DNA from: Bariatricus massiliensis
Lineage (GTDB): Bacteria; Bacillota; Clostridia; Lachnospirales; Lachnospiraceae
Direction: 5' to 3'
Length of the DNA: 64,000 bases
Assembly (NCBI RefSeq): GCF_900086725.1
Contig: NZ_LT574838.1
Span: forward strand, 1,313,617-1,377,616
Shown here: positions 16,666-25,376 of the stretch, piece after piece
How the letters are laid out: the number at the start of each line of letters is the position of its first letter
How positions within the stretch are numbered: the first letter of the stretch is position 1
Program-made: the position numbers and the translations under genes
Notes under the pieces: generated by a model
Seen by the model: the letters and a program-made list of their open reading frames with translations, nothing else
Database searches by the model: none
What the model was told of the DNA's origin: nothing

Positions 16666-17811
16666 TTATCTAGCCAGCAGCTCTTTGGCCCTGCCCATGC
16701 GCTCTACGACCGGAACGCCGAAAGGACATCGCTTTTCACATGCACCGCAGCCGATACAGTCAGACGCATTTGCCGAAAGAGCTTCGTAATGTGCCCTCAC
16801 GGTCGGCGGAACCGCCTCCTGCATTGCCGCAAGATCATACAGCTTATTCACCATAGCAATGTCTATCCTGACCGGACACGGCTGGCAATGGCCGCAATAA
16901 GTGCACTGTCCGGAATAGGCATGATAAGGCGCTTTTGCAAGCACACTGGCATAATCTTTCTCTTCCAGCGATGCCGTCTCATAGGCAACAGCCTCCCTCA
17001 CATGCTCAGGAGTATCGTATCCGACCATAACACTTGCCACCGCCGGTCTAGTCAGGGCATAATGCAGGCACTGTACCGGTGTCAGCGCTACCCCAAAAGG
17101 TGACGCCTCCGCCGAGAAGAGCCGTCCTCCGGCATACCCTTTCATTACAGTGATTCCCACGCCTCTCTGCTCACACAATCTGTATAATTCTTCCCGCTCG
17201 GGAGCCATCCCCTTCAGCTTTTCATCATATGTATCCGCGAAATACTGCTCCATATCTTCTGTGGCAGGCATCAGATCAAATGCCGGATTCACACTAAAAA
17301 GTATCATTTCTATCTCTCCGCAAAGCGCTGCCATCTTTGCCACATCCGGGTTATGTGTGCTCATACCGATATGGCGGATCGTGCCGCATGCTTTCAGGCT
17401 CCGGACATACTCCATAAATTCCCCGCTTATGATCCGCTCAAATTCCGCCTTCTCATCTACAAAGTGAATCATCCCAAGGTCTATATAGTCTGTATCAAGA
17501 CGGGCAAGCAAATCTGCAAACGCTTCCTTTACTTTATCCATCTCCCGAGTCCGCACATACTGACCATTCTGCCAAGTGGACCCAATATGTCCCTGAATAA
17601 TCCACTTCTCACGCCTTCCTTTCAATGCCGCCCCGATATTGGAACGGACATTGGGCTCTGCCATCCAGCAGTCCAGTATATTGATGCCCTGCTCCTCACA
17701 ACAGTCAATTACCGCCCTGACCTCTTCCTTGTCATGCCGCTCCAGCCATTCTGCCCCTAAGCCGATTTCACTGACCTTCAGTCCCGTTTTTCCCAAGTCT
17801 CTGTACTTCAT
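16666..17811 (-). CDS. Aldo/keto reductase with C-terminal 4Fe-4S ferredoxin domain
   Basis: 381 residues from ATG 17811, placed seven bases after AAAGGAGAG; a GTG six codons upstream falls on that RBS. It has an aldo/keto reductase barrel (about 1-280; MKYRDLGKTGLKVSEIGLG start, DLGMIHFVD containing the catalytic-region His), then two cysteine clusters, CTYCGHCQPCP and CIGCGACEKRCP. Same architecture as the protein at 1213-2316, though the sequences differ widely. Probably a monocistronic oxidoreductase using Fe-S electron carriers; substrate unknown. Confidence 0.87.
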   Translation of the reverse strand: MKYRDLGKTGLKVSEIGLGAEWLERHDKEEVRAVIDCCEEQGINILDCWMAEPNVRSNIGAALKGRREKWIIQGHIGSTWQNGQYVRTREMDKVKEAFADLLARLDTDYIDLGMIHFVDEKAEFERIISGEFMEYVRSLKACGTIRHIGMSTHNPDVAKMAALCGEIEMILFSVNPAFDLMPATEDMEQYFADTYDEKLKGMAPEREELYRLCEQRGVGITVMKGYAGGRLFSAEASPFGVALTPVQCLHYALTRPAVASVMVGYDTPEHVREAVAYETASLEEKDYASVLAKAPYHAYSGQCTYCGHCQPCPVRIDIAMVNKLYDLAAMQEAVPPTVRAHYEALSANASDCIGCGACEKRCPFGVPVVERMGRAKELLAR

Positions 17812-18038
17812 AATCAACTCTCCTTTCACTCATGACCGCAAAATGTACATTACTAGATTTTTATTTAGTAAGATGTCAGGATTAAAAGGTCAATTTATGA
17901 ATACCAGCATGAATTCTGTAAGCATCAGAGTTCAATATACCTTTTGGCTCAACATCTTAATATAAATTTATCACAACTATTCCTCCAGTACAAACATACT
18001 TATATCTTTATAGACCACTTCCCTCGCGCCTAAACTTA

Positions 18039-18047
18039 TGGTATAAT
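18039..18047 (+). promoter_or_regulatory. Extended -10 promoter for the phosphoribosyltransferase gene
   Basis: TGGTATAAT (18039-18047): a consensus -10 with the TGn extension, no good -35, about 50 bases before the ATG at 18098. The rest of the 17812-18097 gap shows nothing else recognisable. Confidence 0.65.
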
Positions 18048-18097
18048 AGTCCCGCAATTACTGAACGAAAAATTTATGCAAAAGAGAGGAAATAATT

Positions 18098-18754
18098 ATG
18101 CGTTACCAGCCACCTTATTTTGATTTTGAGTTATGTGGAGTGAAGCGAAAGCTTCCTTTTGTAAAAATTAAAGACGATATGGCTCTGGCCAGCTTCTGCG
18201 TCGTATCTGACACTGAGCTTGTCAAGGCCGCAGCCCCCGCTCTTGTAGCCAAGATGCCGGAGGTAGATATACTTCTGACCGCAGAGGCGAAAGGTATCAT
18301 ACTTACTTATGAGATGAGTTCTTTGATGGGGATGAAAGACTTTGTTGTGGCACGTAAAACAAAAAAGCCTTACATGCAGAATGTTCTTGAGGCCAATGTT
18401 TTCTCTATCACCACTCAGGCAAAGCAGACTTTATATTTAGACGGCTGCGATGTTGAAAAGCTTCGTGGTAAAAGAATTGCTATTATAGACGATGTTATCG
18501 CTACCGGGGAATCTTTGAACGCTCTGGAAAAGCTCGCAGAACTTGCCGGAGCTACCGTGGTGACCCGAGCCGCACTTTTAGCAGAACTAGAGTCTGTATA
18601 CAGAGACGATATTATATACTTGAAAGAGCATTATGTGTTCACCCCCAACGAGGACGGAACCTTCACTCCGATTGAATGCGAAACTAAGAAACGGATACGT
18701 GAAGTTGACGATTTAGAGGTAGAATCCACTCAGGTTACAAGCACTACTCTTTAA
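18098..18754 (+). CDS. Type I phosphoribosyltransferase, adenine-PRTase-like
   Basis: 218 residues. The PRPP-binding loop IAIIDDVIATGESL lies at 127-140, preceded by the hydrophobic strand and the TAEAKGIILTYEMSS region (about 61-75) characteristic of Apt/XPRT-type enzymes. There is no N-terminal helix-turn-helix, so it is not a PurR-type repressor. It probably salvages a purine base to its nucleotide with PRPP; which base is uncertain. Well-formed RBS AGAGAGGAAA, own promoter and a strong terminator indicate a single-gene unit. Confidence 0.82.
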   Translation: MRYQPPYFDFELCGVKRKLPFVKIKDDMALASFCVVSDTELVKAAAPALVAKMPEVDILLTAEAKGIILTYEMSSLMGMKDFVVARKTKKPYMQNVLEANVFSITTQAKQTLYLDGCDVEKLRGKRIAIIDDVIATGESLNALEKLAELAGATVVTRAALLAELESVYRDDIIYLKEHYVFTPNEDGTFTPIECETKKRIREVDDLEVESTQVTSTTL

Positions 18755-18765
18755 GAGAATAAAAT

Positions 18766-18831
18766 CTCGCAAGCTATACGATGGCGCTTAATCGGTAGAA
18801 TAATGTGCGGCATATAGCTTGCGAGGTTTTT
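18766..18831 (+). terminator. Terminator of the phosphoribosyltransferase gene
   Basis: Perfect 13-base stem CTCGCAAGCTATA/TATAGCTTGCGAG (18766-18778 and 18813-18825) with a 34-base loop, followed by GTTTTT. Only about 15 bases separate it from the larger inverted-repeat element. Confidence 0.8.
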
Positions 18832-18845
18832 CTTGAGAAGAACAG

Positions 18846-19085
18846 AAAAGCCGGGAGGAGTCGTGTCCTCAGCCGGGCGGCTTTCGAAAACTTCCGTGCA
18901 CGGCGTTAAGTGGAAAGCTGCTGATACACTGTCCGTAGTTCTTAGAGAATCGGGAATGGAGTCCCTATGGGCGATGTTCCCGAGACTCTTAGAAATGCGT
19001 GGCCGGGATTAGCAGATTGGGAACGTGCCGTGGTAGGAAATTTTCGAAAGCCGCCCGGCTGAGGACACGACTCCTCCCGGCTTTT
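18846..19085. repeat. 240-base element with perfect 45-base terminal inverted repeat and nested stems
   Basis: Arms 18846-18890 and 19041-19085 are exact reverse complements over 45 bases. The 150-base core continues the pairing: TTCC/GGAA (18892/19036), CACGGC/GCCGTG (18899/19027), CTGCTGAT/ATTAGCAG (18918/19008) and an 18-base arm with 15 matches (18939-18956 with 18977-18994). The whole unit would fold into one long rod. It lies between two convergent genes, after one terminator. There is no ORF of note and no target-site duplication at its ends. It could be a structured RNA gene, an inverted-repeat mobile element (MITE-like), or an elaborate bidirectional terminator. Function unknown. Confidence 0.75.
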
Positions 19086-19120
19086 CGTCCCTTTATTATG
19101 AGAAACCTAACGCTATGCGC

Positions 19121-20308
19121 TTACATTCTTGTTTCTTTAAATTCTTTCCATGCTTTTTCCCGTAATTCTTCATTTACAAGATACTCGCAGGCGCACACTG
19201 CCATTCCTTTGGCTGCCAGCATCATGCCTTGATAGCCTTCCGGTGAGTTCGCGGCTCTGCAGAAGGGCTCTGTGTGGCAGACGATATCGTCCGGCCCCAT
19301 CTTAAAATAGGAGCCTAATGTCGGGCACACATAACTGATATCCCCTACGTCCCACGCAAAATTCTGTTCATCGTATTTCTTGTAAGGTGTGCCTGTACGG
19401 TCCAGATATTCCGCAAGTACCAGTCCCAGCTCATGGTTAGAACGAGTATCACGCATAGGATTTTTCACGATTTCCAACTCATAATCGCAGCCTGTCACCA
19501 GCGCCGCAGCTTTGGCGGAGTTCTCAAGATTGTGCATCACTCGTTCCAAATAAGCCGAAGTCTTAGAGCGGATACTGAACTCGAGGCCGCAATTGTCCGG
19601 GATAGTATTCGATACCACACCGCCTTCGGTGACAATGGCGTTGACTACATCGCACGCCCTGTCCTGCTGGCGGATAGCGTTCATATTGTTCATGCAAAGC
19701 ATTCCTGCGGTAAGCGCATTTTTTCCTAATTCCGGCGCGCCTCCCGCATGGACGGCCACCCCTTTGAAACGTACCTTGACTGTAGTCGCAGCCAGCAGGC
19801 AGCGCTCAATTACAGTCTCACATTCTCCGTGGGCCGTGAACACACAGTCTACATCTTTGAAATACCCCTGCTCAACTAAAACAACCTTAGCCCCATAGTT
19901 GGGTACGGTCCCTTCTTCTGCGGGAGAACCTATCACACGCACCTCGCCGCCAAGCTGCTCAGCCAGTTCTGCAAGGACAATGCCCGCTCCCACTGCGGAG
20001 CTGCAAAAAAGATTATGTCCACAAGCATGTCCCACGTTGGGAAGCGCATCATATTCTGCGACAAAGGCGATGACCGGCCCCGGCTTATTCGATTTTTTAA
20101 CAGCCTGAAATGCCGTGTCCATCCCACACAGGCCTCTTGTCACTTCAAAGCCGTTCTCTTCCAGCATGTCCGTGAGCAGCTTTGAGGCCGTATATTCCTG
20201 ATGCCCCAGCTCCGGATTCTCCCATATCGTCCGGCTTATGGCGGTCAAATCTTCCCGTCTCGTTTCCAGCTCTTTTTCAATACCTTCTACATATTTTTCT
20301 GCTAACAT
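19121..20308 (-). CDS. M20D amidohydrolase/peptidase (aminobenzoyl-glutamate hydrolase-like)
   Basis: 395 residues, usual length for the M20D group (AbgA/AbgB, hippurate and N-acyl-amino-acid amidohydrolases). Metal-site motifs AEYDALPNVGHACGHN (about 83-98) and the downstream Glu-Glu pair in GSPAEEGTVPN (about 131-141) are intact; a dimerisation domain occupies the middle. It hydrolyses an amide bond of an imported N-acylated amino acid or p-aminobenzoyl-glutamate. It follows the AbgT-type transporter gene by 33 bases in the same transcript, which supports that role. RBS AAAGGAGAG. Confidence 0.87.
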   Translation of the reverse strand: MLAEKYVEGIEKELETRREDLTAISRTIWENPELGHQEYTASKLLTDMLEENGFEVTRGLCGMDTAFQAVKKSNKPGPVIAFVAEYDALPNVGHACGHNLFCSSAVGAGIVLAELAEQLGGEVRVIGSPAEEGTVPNYGAKVVLVEQGYFKDVDCVFTAHGECETVIERCLLAATTVKVRFKGVAVHAGGAPELGKNALTAGMLCMNNMNAIRQQDRACDVVNAIVTEGGVVSNTIPDNCGLEFSIRSKTSAYLERVMHNLENSAKAAALVTGCDYELEIVKNPMRDTRSNHELGLVLAEYLDRTGTPYKKYDEQNFAWDVGDISYVCPTLGSYFKMGPDDIVCHTEPFCRAANSPEGYQGMMLAAKGMAVCACEYLVNEELREKAWKEFKETRM

Positions 20309-20341
20309 CTTTCTCTCCTTTTACCTGTTTATGCTCCTCAG

Positions 20342-21865
20342 TTACATAAAAATCGTACTTCCCGGTCCTAACGGCAGGTTGAAACCGAACCAAACCAGCA
20401 GAAGCAGCACCCATGCGACGGCAAAGGATATGACAAGGGGAAGCATGGTCGCGATTATCGTCCCCAGCCCCGATTTTTTATCATATTTTAAGGCTGTCAT
20501 AATGATGAACGGCATGAACGGCTCCAAAGGAGAAATCGCATTCGTCACAGAGTCCGCTATACGGAAAGCCGCCTGTGTAAACGCAGGTGAAAAATTCAGT
20601 TTCATAAACATCGGCACAAAAATCGGTGCCATCAGCGCCCATTTAGCGGAAGCGCTTCCAATCACAAAGTTAATCAGCATCGTGATACCGATAAAGCATA
20701 TAATCAACGGCGCTCCCGTCAGCTTACTTTTGCTCAAGAACTCAGAGCCCTGTACAGACAGGTAAAGCCCCAGATTGGACTGTGAAAAGGCCTTGACGAA
20801 CTGGCCTGCAAAGAAACAGAGAACCACGAAGCCCGTCAGCCCTGACATGGATTTGGTCCACATCTGAATAATGTCTGCAGATTTTCTTATCTTCTTCGTG
20901 CGGATTCCATATCCCAGACCGGCCACAAGGAAAAACAACGTCAAAATCGGCACCATCGCGCTCATAAACGGGGAGTTGATAATTTCACCATTCTCGCCTC
21001 TGAGAAGTCCATTTTTCGGTATGATTGTCAGTGCCACCAATACTAAAAATCCAAGTACTGCGAACAGCGCCCATCTCATTCCCGCCTTCTCCTGCTCTGT
21101 TACAGCGGTGATTGTTTCCTCTTCCGTCTCATCCACATTCCCAGTATACACGCCGAGTCTCGGCTCGATAATCTTGTCAACCACAAAGGTTCCCACAATC
21201 GTCAGCACAACCGTCGACGCCGCCATGAAATACCAGTTCACGGTAGGATTCACGGTATAGTTCGGATCAAAAATCTGCGCTGCGGACTCCGTAATGCCAG
21301 ACACGAGAATATCCGTCTGGGTAATCATCAGGTTTGCGGATAACCCAGCCGCCACACCGGCGAACCCGGTAGCAAGTCCCGCAATCGGATGGCGCCCCAT
21401 CCCTTTGAAAATCATTGCCCCGAGAGGCGGAATAATAACAAATGTGGCAGAACCTGCCAGACTTCCCATGATTCCCACCAGCAGGACAATCCCTGTCACA
21501 AGCGCTCTCGGCGCCCCTGCGATACTGGACTGGATGACGGTTCTTACAAGCCCCGTCTCCTCCGCGATACCGATACCCAGCATAGACACCAGCGTCACGC
21601 CAAGCGGACTGAAAGTCACAAAGTTCTCGACCATCGAATTCAAAAGCCAAATCAGCCCGTCCTTGCTGAGCAGATTGGTGATATGCTGCACCTCCCCCGT
21701 ATTCGGGTGCGGAAATTCAATGCTGCTGCATAACGCCGATACAATAATAACCACCACGGTTAGAATCATAAAAATATACACCGGGTGGGGCAGGCTGTTT
21801 CCGAACCGCTCAATCCCATTCCAGACTCGGTTCCCACTCTTCTTTTGTTGTTCTTTTTCTCTCAT
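20342..21865 (-). CDS. abgT: AbgT family transporter
   Basis: 507 residues from ATG 21865 (GGAGG five bases upstream; a TTG four codons earlier overlaps that RBS). Polytopic membrane protein with about a dozen helices. AbgT-family regions include GIMGSLAGSATFVIIPPLGA, ANLMITQTDILVSG and, near the C-terminus, SPLEPFMPFIIMTALKY. Characterised members import p-aminobenzoyl-glutamate; others export antimetabolites such as sulfonamides. Being cotranscribed with an M20D amidohydrolase favours import of an acyl-amino acid or folate catabolite. Confidence 0.9.
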   Translation of the reverse strand: MREKEQQKKSGNRVWNGIERFGNSLPHPVYIFMILTVVVIIVSALCSSIEFPHPNTGEVQHITNLLSKDGLIWLLNSMVENFVTFSPLGVTLVSMLGIGIAEETGLVRTVIQSSIAGAPRALVTGIVLLVGIMGSLAGSATFVIIPPLGAMIFKGMGRHPIAGLATGFAGVAAGLSANLMITQTDILVSGITESAAQIFDPNYTVNPTVNWYFMAASTVVLTIVGTFVVDKIIEPRLGVYTGNVDETEEETITAVTEQEKAGMRWALFAVLGFLVLVALTIIPKNGLLRGENGEIINSPFMSAMVPILTLFFLVAGLGYGIRTKKIRKSADIIQMWTKSMSGLTGFVVLCFFAGQFVKAFSQSNLGLYLSVQGSEFLSKSKLTGAPLIICFIGITMLINFVIGSASAKWALMAPIFVPMFMKLNFSPAFTQAAFRIADSVTNAISPLEPFMPFIIMTALKYDKKSGLGTIIATMLPLVISFAVAWVLLLLVWFGFNLPLGPGSTIFM

Positions 21866-21905
21866 CTTTTCCTCCAAAAAATTAATAGAATCGGTTTACC
21901 AACAT

Positions 21906-21934
21906 ATTTTATCATATCATCGCCATTCTTCCAA
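21906..21934 (-). promoter_or_regulatory. Candidate promoter of the abgT operon
   Basis: Minus strand TTGGAA (21929-21934), 17-base spacer, TAAAAT (21906-21911), about 35 bases before the abgT start and downstream of the ribulokinase terminator. Confidence 0.55.
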
Positions 21935-21968
21935 TACCAATTATAACCTTCCTTCGTTCACATCACAA

Positions 21969-21996
21969 AGCGGGCGGTATCAACGTACCGCCCGCT
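21969..21996 (-). terminator. Terminator of the pentitol operon
   Basis: Perfect 11-base GC-rich stem AGCGGGCGGTA/TACCGCCCGCT (21969-21979, 21986-21996) with a six-base loop, about 40 bases past the ribulokinase stop codon; short T run on the minus strand. Confidence 0.75.
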
Positions 21997-22034
21997 CTGT
22001 GGCTTCTCAGTGTGTTTTCCAAGTATTTTATCGT

Positions 22035-23696
22035 CTAGGCCAGCTCTGTCTCCACAGCCTCTCCCAGACAGAGGTAGTCTTCATACATCTGCTCATACAT
22101 TCCCCGTTTTGTATCATCCGGAAAGTAATTGGCTTTATAAGTCTCGCAATAGGTTCTCTGTCCCTCTTCCACGGAGGCAAATACTCCAGCCGCCACCGCC
22201 GCGTAGACAGCGGCTCCTTTGGCGCACATCTGCTCTTCCTTACATACCATGATCGGCACGCCCAGCGCATCGGACATCATCTGCATAATGAACGGCGACT
22301 TCTTAGCAATTCCTCCCACTGCGATGATCCGGTCAATCTGAAGGCCGTTATCCACCAGTGAATTGTACACCCGTTTACACCCAAACACGGTTCCTTTTAC
22401 AAGTGCGCAGTAGATAGAAGGGGCCCTTGTCCCCAGCGACAGTCTGTTGATCGCCGCCCTGACAGATTCATTCAGTTTTGGGTATCTTCTTCCATTGAAC
22501 CAATCCAGTGCCGTCAAATCTTCTTCTATACAGTTCTTCGCTTCCTTTTCCAAGGAAGGAAGAATCTGCCCCGCAAGATAGTCCGTCAGCTTTTGCCTCT
22601 GCTCCCTGCCCAGAATTTCTTCCGGAATCTCCATCTGTCTCATAGGCCACAGAAGCAATTCCTTGAACCAGGCATAGACGTCTCCGAAAGCCGGCTGGCT
22701 CATCTCCAGCCCTACATATCCGGGAACGATAGAGTCCTCCGCCTGGCCACAGTATTCCTTCAGATTCTTGCCCCGCAGGACTTCGGGCTTATCCACCAGC
22801 ATTTCCACCGTGGAAGTGCCAACGACCTGTACCAGCGTGTGCAGGCCTACGCCCGCGCCCACGCCTCCTGCATGGGCATCGAAGGAGCCGGCCCCGATTT
22901 TAGCCTCCGGGTTCACCCCGAGACGCCCGGCCCATTCTTTGGAAATCGTACCGATACAAGTGCCCGCAGGCACCGGGCTCATTTTATACCGCTCGGCCAC
23001 ATCACACAGGTAAGGATCCAGCCTGCCCAGGCGTTCTTCTGACGGCAGGCCGCCAAACTCACTGTGCCAGAGAGCTTTATGTCCAGCCGCACAGGAACAG
23101 TGTGCTATCGTATCCGGATTGACGTTTCCTACAAGCAGCCCCGCAATCCAATCGCAGTGCTCTGTCCAAGTCCATGCCGCCTCTCGAATGCGCTCATCTA
23201 CTCTGGTCGTGTGAAGGATTTTCGCCCAGAACCATTCCGAAGAATAGATTCCCTGATATTTCGTATAATCGATATCTCCGGCGGAGAATACTTCATTGAT
23301 TTCTTTTGCCTCCTCCACCGCGGTATGATCCTTCCACAGATGGAACATGGCATTGGGATTATCTTTAAATTCTTCCAATAGGCAGAGCGGTGTTCCCTCC
23401 CTGTCCACCGGGCCCGGTGTGGAGCCGGTCGTATCCACAGCGATTCCTATGATATCCTGCCCCGCGCCTTCGCCTGCCCGGTCAAGGGCCGTCTTCATCG
23501 CTGCCTCCAGCCCTTCTATATAGTCCAGAGCGTGCTGCCGGTACTGTACTGCGGCAGGGTCGCAATATCTTTTTTCCGCCCACCTCGGGTAGGCGCACAC
23601 GCCGTCGGCAACAGCCTCGCCCGTGACGGCATCCGCCAGCAGTACCCGCACCGAATCACTTCCATAGTCTACTCCGGCAACTAGTTTACGTACCAT
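22035..23696 (-). CDS. Ribulokinase (AraB-like FGGY kinase)
   Basis: 553 residues from ATG 23696, which has AAGGGAG at proper spacing; an ATG two codons upstream touches that RBS. FGGY family features: N-terminal phosphate loop VAGVDYGSDSVRVLL, VDTTGSTPGP, GSFDAHAGGVGAGVG with the catalytic Asp, and AVGGIAKKSPFIMQMMSD in the C-terminal ATPase lobe. Length and motifs match AraB-type ribulokinases, which phosphorylate L-ribulose and often D-ribulose. AraA and AraD are not nearby; instead it follows an SDR and a CUT1 importer, so the likely pathway is oxidation of an imported pentitol to a ribulose, then phosphorylation. Confidence 0.87.
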   Translation of the reverse strand: MVRKLVAGVDYGSDSVRVLLADAVTGEAVADGVCAYPRWAEKRYCDPAAVQYRQHALDYIEGLEAAMKTALDRAGEGAGQDIIGIAVDTTGSTPGPVDREGTPLCLLEEFKDNPNAMFHLWKDHTAVEEAKEINEVFSAGDIDYTKYQGIYSSEWFWAKILHTTRVDERIREAAWTWTEHCDWIAGLLVGNVNPDTIAHCSCAAGHKALWHSEFGGLPSEERLGRLDPYLCDVAERYKMSPVPAGTCIGTISKEWAGRLGVNPEAKIGAGSFDAHAGGVGAGVGLHTLVQVVGTSTVEMLVDKPEVLRGKNLKEYCGQAEDSIVPGYVGLEMSQPAFGDVYAWFKELLLWPMRQMEIPEEILGREQRQKLTDYLAGQILPSLEKEAKNCIEEDLTALDWFNGRRYPKLNESVRAAINRLSLGTRAPSIYCALVKGTVFGCKRVYNSLVDNGLQIDRIIAVGGIAKKSPFIMQMMSDALGVPIMVCKEEQMCAKGAAVYAAVAAGVFASVEEGQRTYCETYKANYFPDDTKRGMYEQMYEDYLCLGEAVETELA

Positions 23697-23708
23697 ACTC
23701 ATTCTCCC

Positions 23709-24476
23709 TTAATAACATGCATATCCGCCGTCGATCTCCAGATTTGCCCCGGTCGTGTAGGAGGCTGCCGGACTTGCCAGATAGAGGATTCCCCCTGCCA
23801 TCTCCTGCGCTGTCGCCATGCGTTTTGTAGGACACATGGAGAACCAGATATCCTGCCATGCCTTGTTGGTAGTAGCCGGTGTCATGTCTGTACATACATA
23901 TCCCGGACTGATGCAGTTTACACGGATGCCATGTTTGGCCCACTCGCAGGCAAGAGATTTTGTCAGGTGGATGACCCCGGCCTTCGCCGCATTGTATGCA
24001 ACCTGCTCCTGCGGATAGTTGACGATGGTTCCAGACATGGATGCCGTATTAATGATAGAACCGCCGGTGCCGTCCTTAATCATAATTCTCCCCACTGCTC
24101 TGGCAACAAGGAACACTGCGTCCAAATCAATGGCAATTACTTTTCTCCATTCTTCGAAAGTCATATCCTCACATCTTACACAATAGGCAATCCCTGCGTT
24201 GTTGTGCAGTACATGGATCGCTCCTAATTTTTCTTTCGCCTCTGCCACTGCGGCGTTCACTTCATCTTCGACTGTCAAATCAGCCTTGATTCCATAAGCC
24301 TCTCTTCCCAGAGCCTGAATCTTCTGGACTGTCTCGGAAGTGTCTATTATGTCGATTATCGCCACATCTGCCCCCGCTTCTGCAAGCGCGATAGCCGATG
24401 CCTGCCCGATACCTCTCGCCGCTCCTGTCACAACCGCTTTCTTTCCATCCAGCCTAAAAGAATCTAAAATACTCAT
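23709..24476 (-). CDS. Short-chain dehydrogenase/reductase (probable polyol dehydrogenase)
   Basis: 255 residues, classical SDR length. Cofactor motif VTGAARGIGQASAIA (about 16-30, TGxxxGIG), NNAG near 93-96, catalytic Ser in NTASMSG and Tyr-x3-Lys in YNAAKAG (about 160). It probably oxidises a pentitol such as arabitol or ribitol to the ketopentose used by the downstream ribulokinase, 12 bases away. NAD versus NADP preference was not judged. Cotranscribed with the CUT1 importer. Confidence 0.88.
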   Translation of the reverse strand: MSILDSFRLDGKKAVVTGAARGIGQASAIALAEAGADVAIIDIIDTSETVQKIQALGREAYGIKADLTVEDEVNAAVAEAKEKLGAIHVLHNNAGIAYCVRCEDMTFEEWRKVIAIDLDAVFLVARAVGRIMIKDGTGGSIINTASMSGTIVNYPQEQVAYNAAKAGVIHLTKSLACEWAKHGIRVNCISPGYVCTDMTPATTNKAWQDIWFSMCPTKRMATAQEMAGGILYLASPAASYTTGANLEIDGGYACY

Positions 24477-24547
24477 AATTAAGTCCCAACCTTTCTTTAT
24501 TTATATTGATGATGTTGGGGTCAAAACACTCTTTGACCCTGATGTTA

Positions 24548-25363
24548 CTAACCTTTTACAGAGCCTGATGTCAGCCCCTTTACCAATGCCTTCTGTGTGA
24601 AGAAGCCCAGAATAATCGGAATGATACAAATCAATGTACCCGTCGCGCACATCTTGCCCCAGAAGTATCCCTGCTGCGTCATATATTTACTCATGTATAC
24701 GGGCAGCGTAGCGGCCTCTGTATACGTGATAGTCACGGCAAAGAAGAATTCATTCCAAGTTATGATAAATACTAAAAGCGCCGCGGAGAAGATTCCGTTT
24801 CTCACAAGCGGAAGCATGATTTTTGAAAATGCCTGCAGCCGGTTGCATCCGTCCAGCTCCGCCGCCTCCACAATTTCCAGCGGGACTTCCTTAAAGAAGT
24901 TGGTCACAAGCCAGACCATGAGCGGCACGCCTGCTCCACAATACAAGATGACCAGCGCCAGCGGATTGTCCACAAGACCGATTCTCTGAAAAATCAGATA
25001 CACCGGGATAATTACCGCTATTGCCGGAAGAAATGTGGTGGATACAAACCAGAAATACACATTGTTCGGGTTTTTAAGCGGTGTAAATACAAGCGCATAC
25101 CCCGCCGGAACCGCCAACAGAACCGTGAGGATTACCGTTCCCAGCGTAATCATCACCGAGTTGCCCAGATATTGAAAAAAGGTATCCGACAACACCGTCT
25201 TATAGTTTTCCAGTGTAGGCGAGAAAATAAATCCCGGAACTACGACATCCACCTCTGCCTTAAAGCTGGAAACAATCATATAAATAATGGGAAAGACCCA
25301 GACCAATGCTATTACGACCGCCAGAAGACAGAGAAGTACGTGTTTGATTTTTGCTTTTTTCAT
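24548..25363 (-). CDS. CUT1 carbohydrate ABC importer, permease 2 (MalG family)
   Basis: 271 residues with about six membrane helices and the inner-membrane EAA loop read as EIVEAAELDGCNRLQAFSKIMLP (about 180-202). It starts with the MalG-type N-terminus (HVLLCLLAVVIALVWVFPIIYMI). Pairs with the MalF-like permease 13 bases upstream. No ATPase gene occurs in this operon, so a shared MsmX/MsiK-type ATPase encoded elsewhere must energise it. Confidence 0.92.
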   Translation of the reverse strand: MKKAKIKHVLLCLLAVVIALVWVFPIIYMIVSSFKAEVDVVVPGFIFSPTLENYKTVLSDTFFQYLGNSVMITLGTVILTVLLAVPAGYALVFTPLKNPNNVYFWFVSTTFLPAIAVIIPVYLIFQRIGLVDNPLALVILYCGAGVPLMVWLVTNFFKEVPLEIVEAAELDGCNRLQAFSKIMLPLVRNGIFSAALLVFIITWNEFFFAVTITYTEAATLPVYMSKYMTQQGYFWGKMCATGTLICIIPIILGFFTQKALVKGLTSGSVKG

Positions 25364-25376
25364 ATCACTGCCTCCT

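Noticed and set aside
21294..22361. 355-codon open frame on the plus strand
   Set aside because: Runs antisense across abgT, a terminator and ribulokinase; composition is not protein-like.
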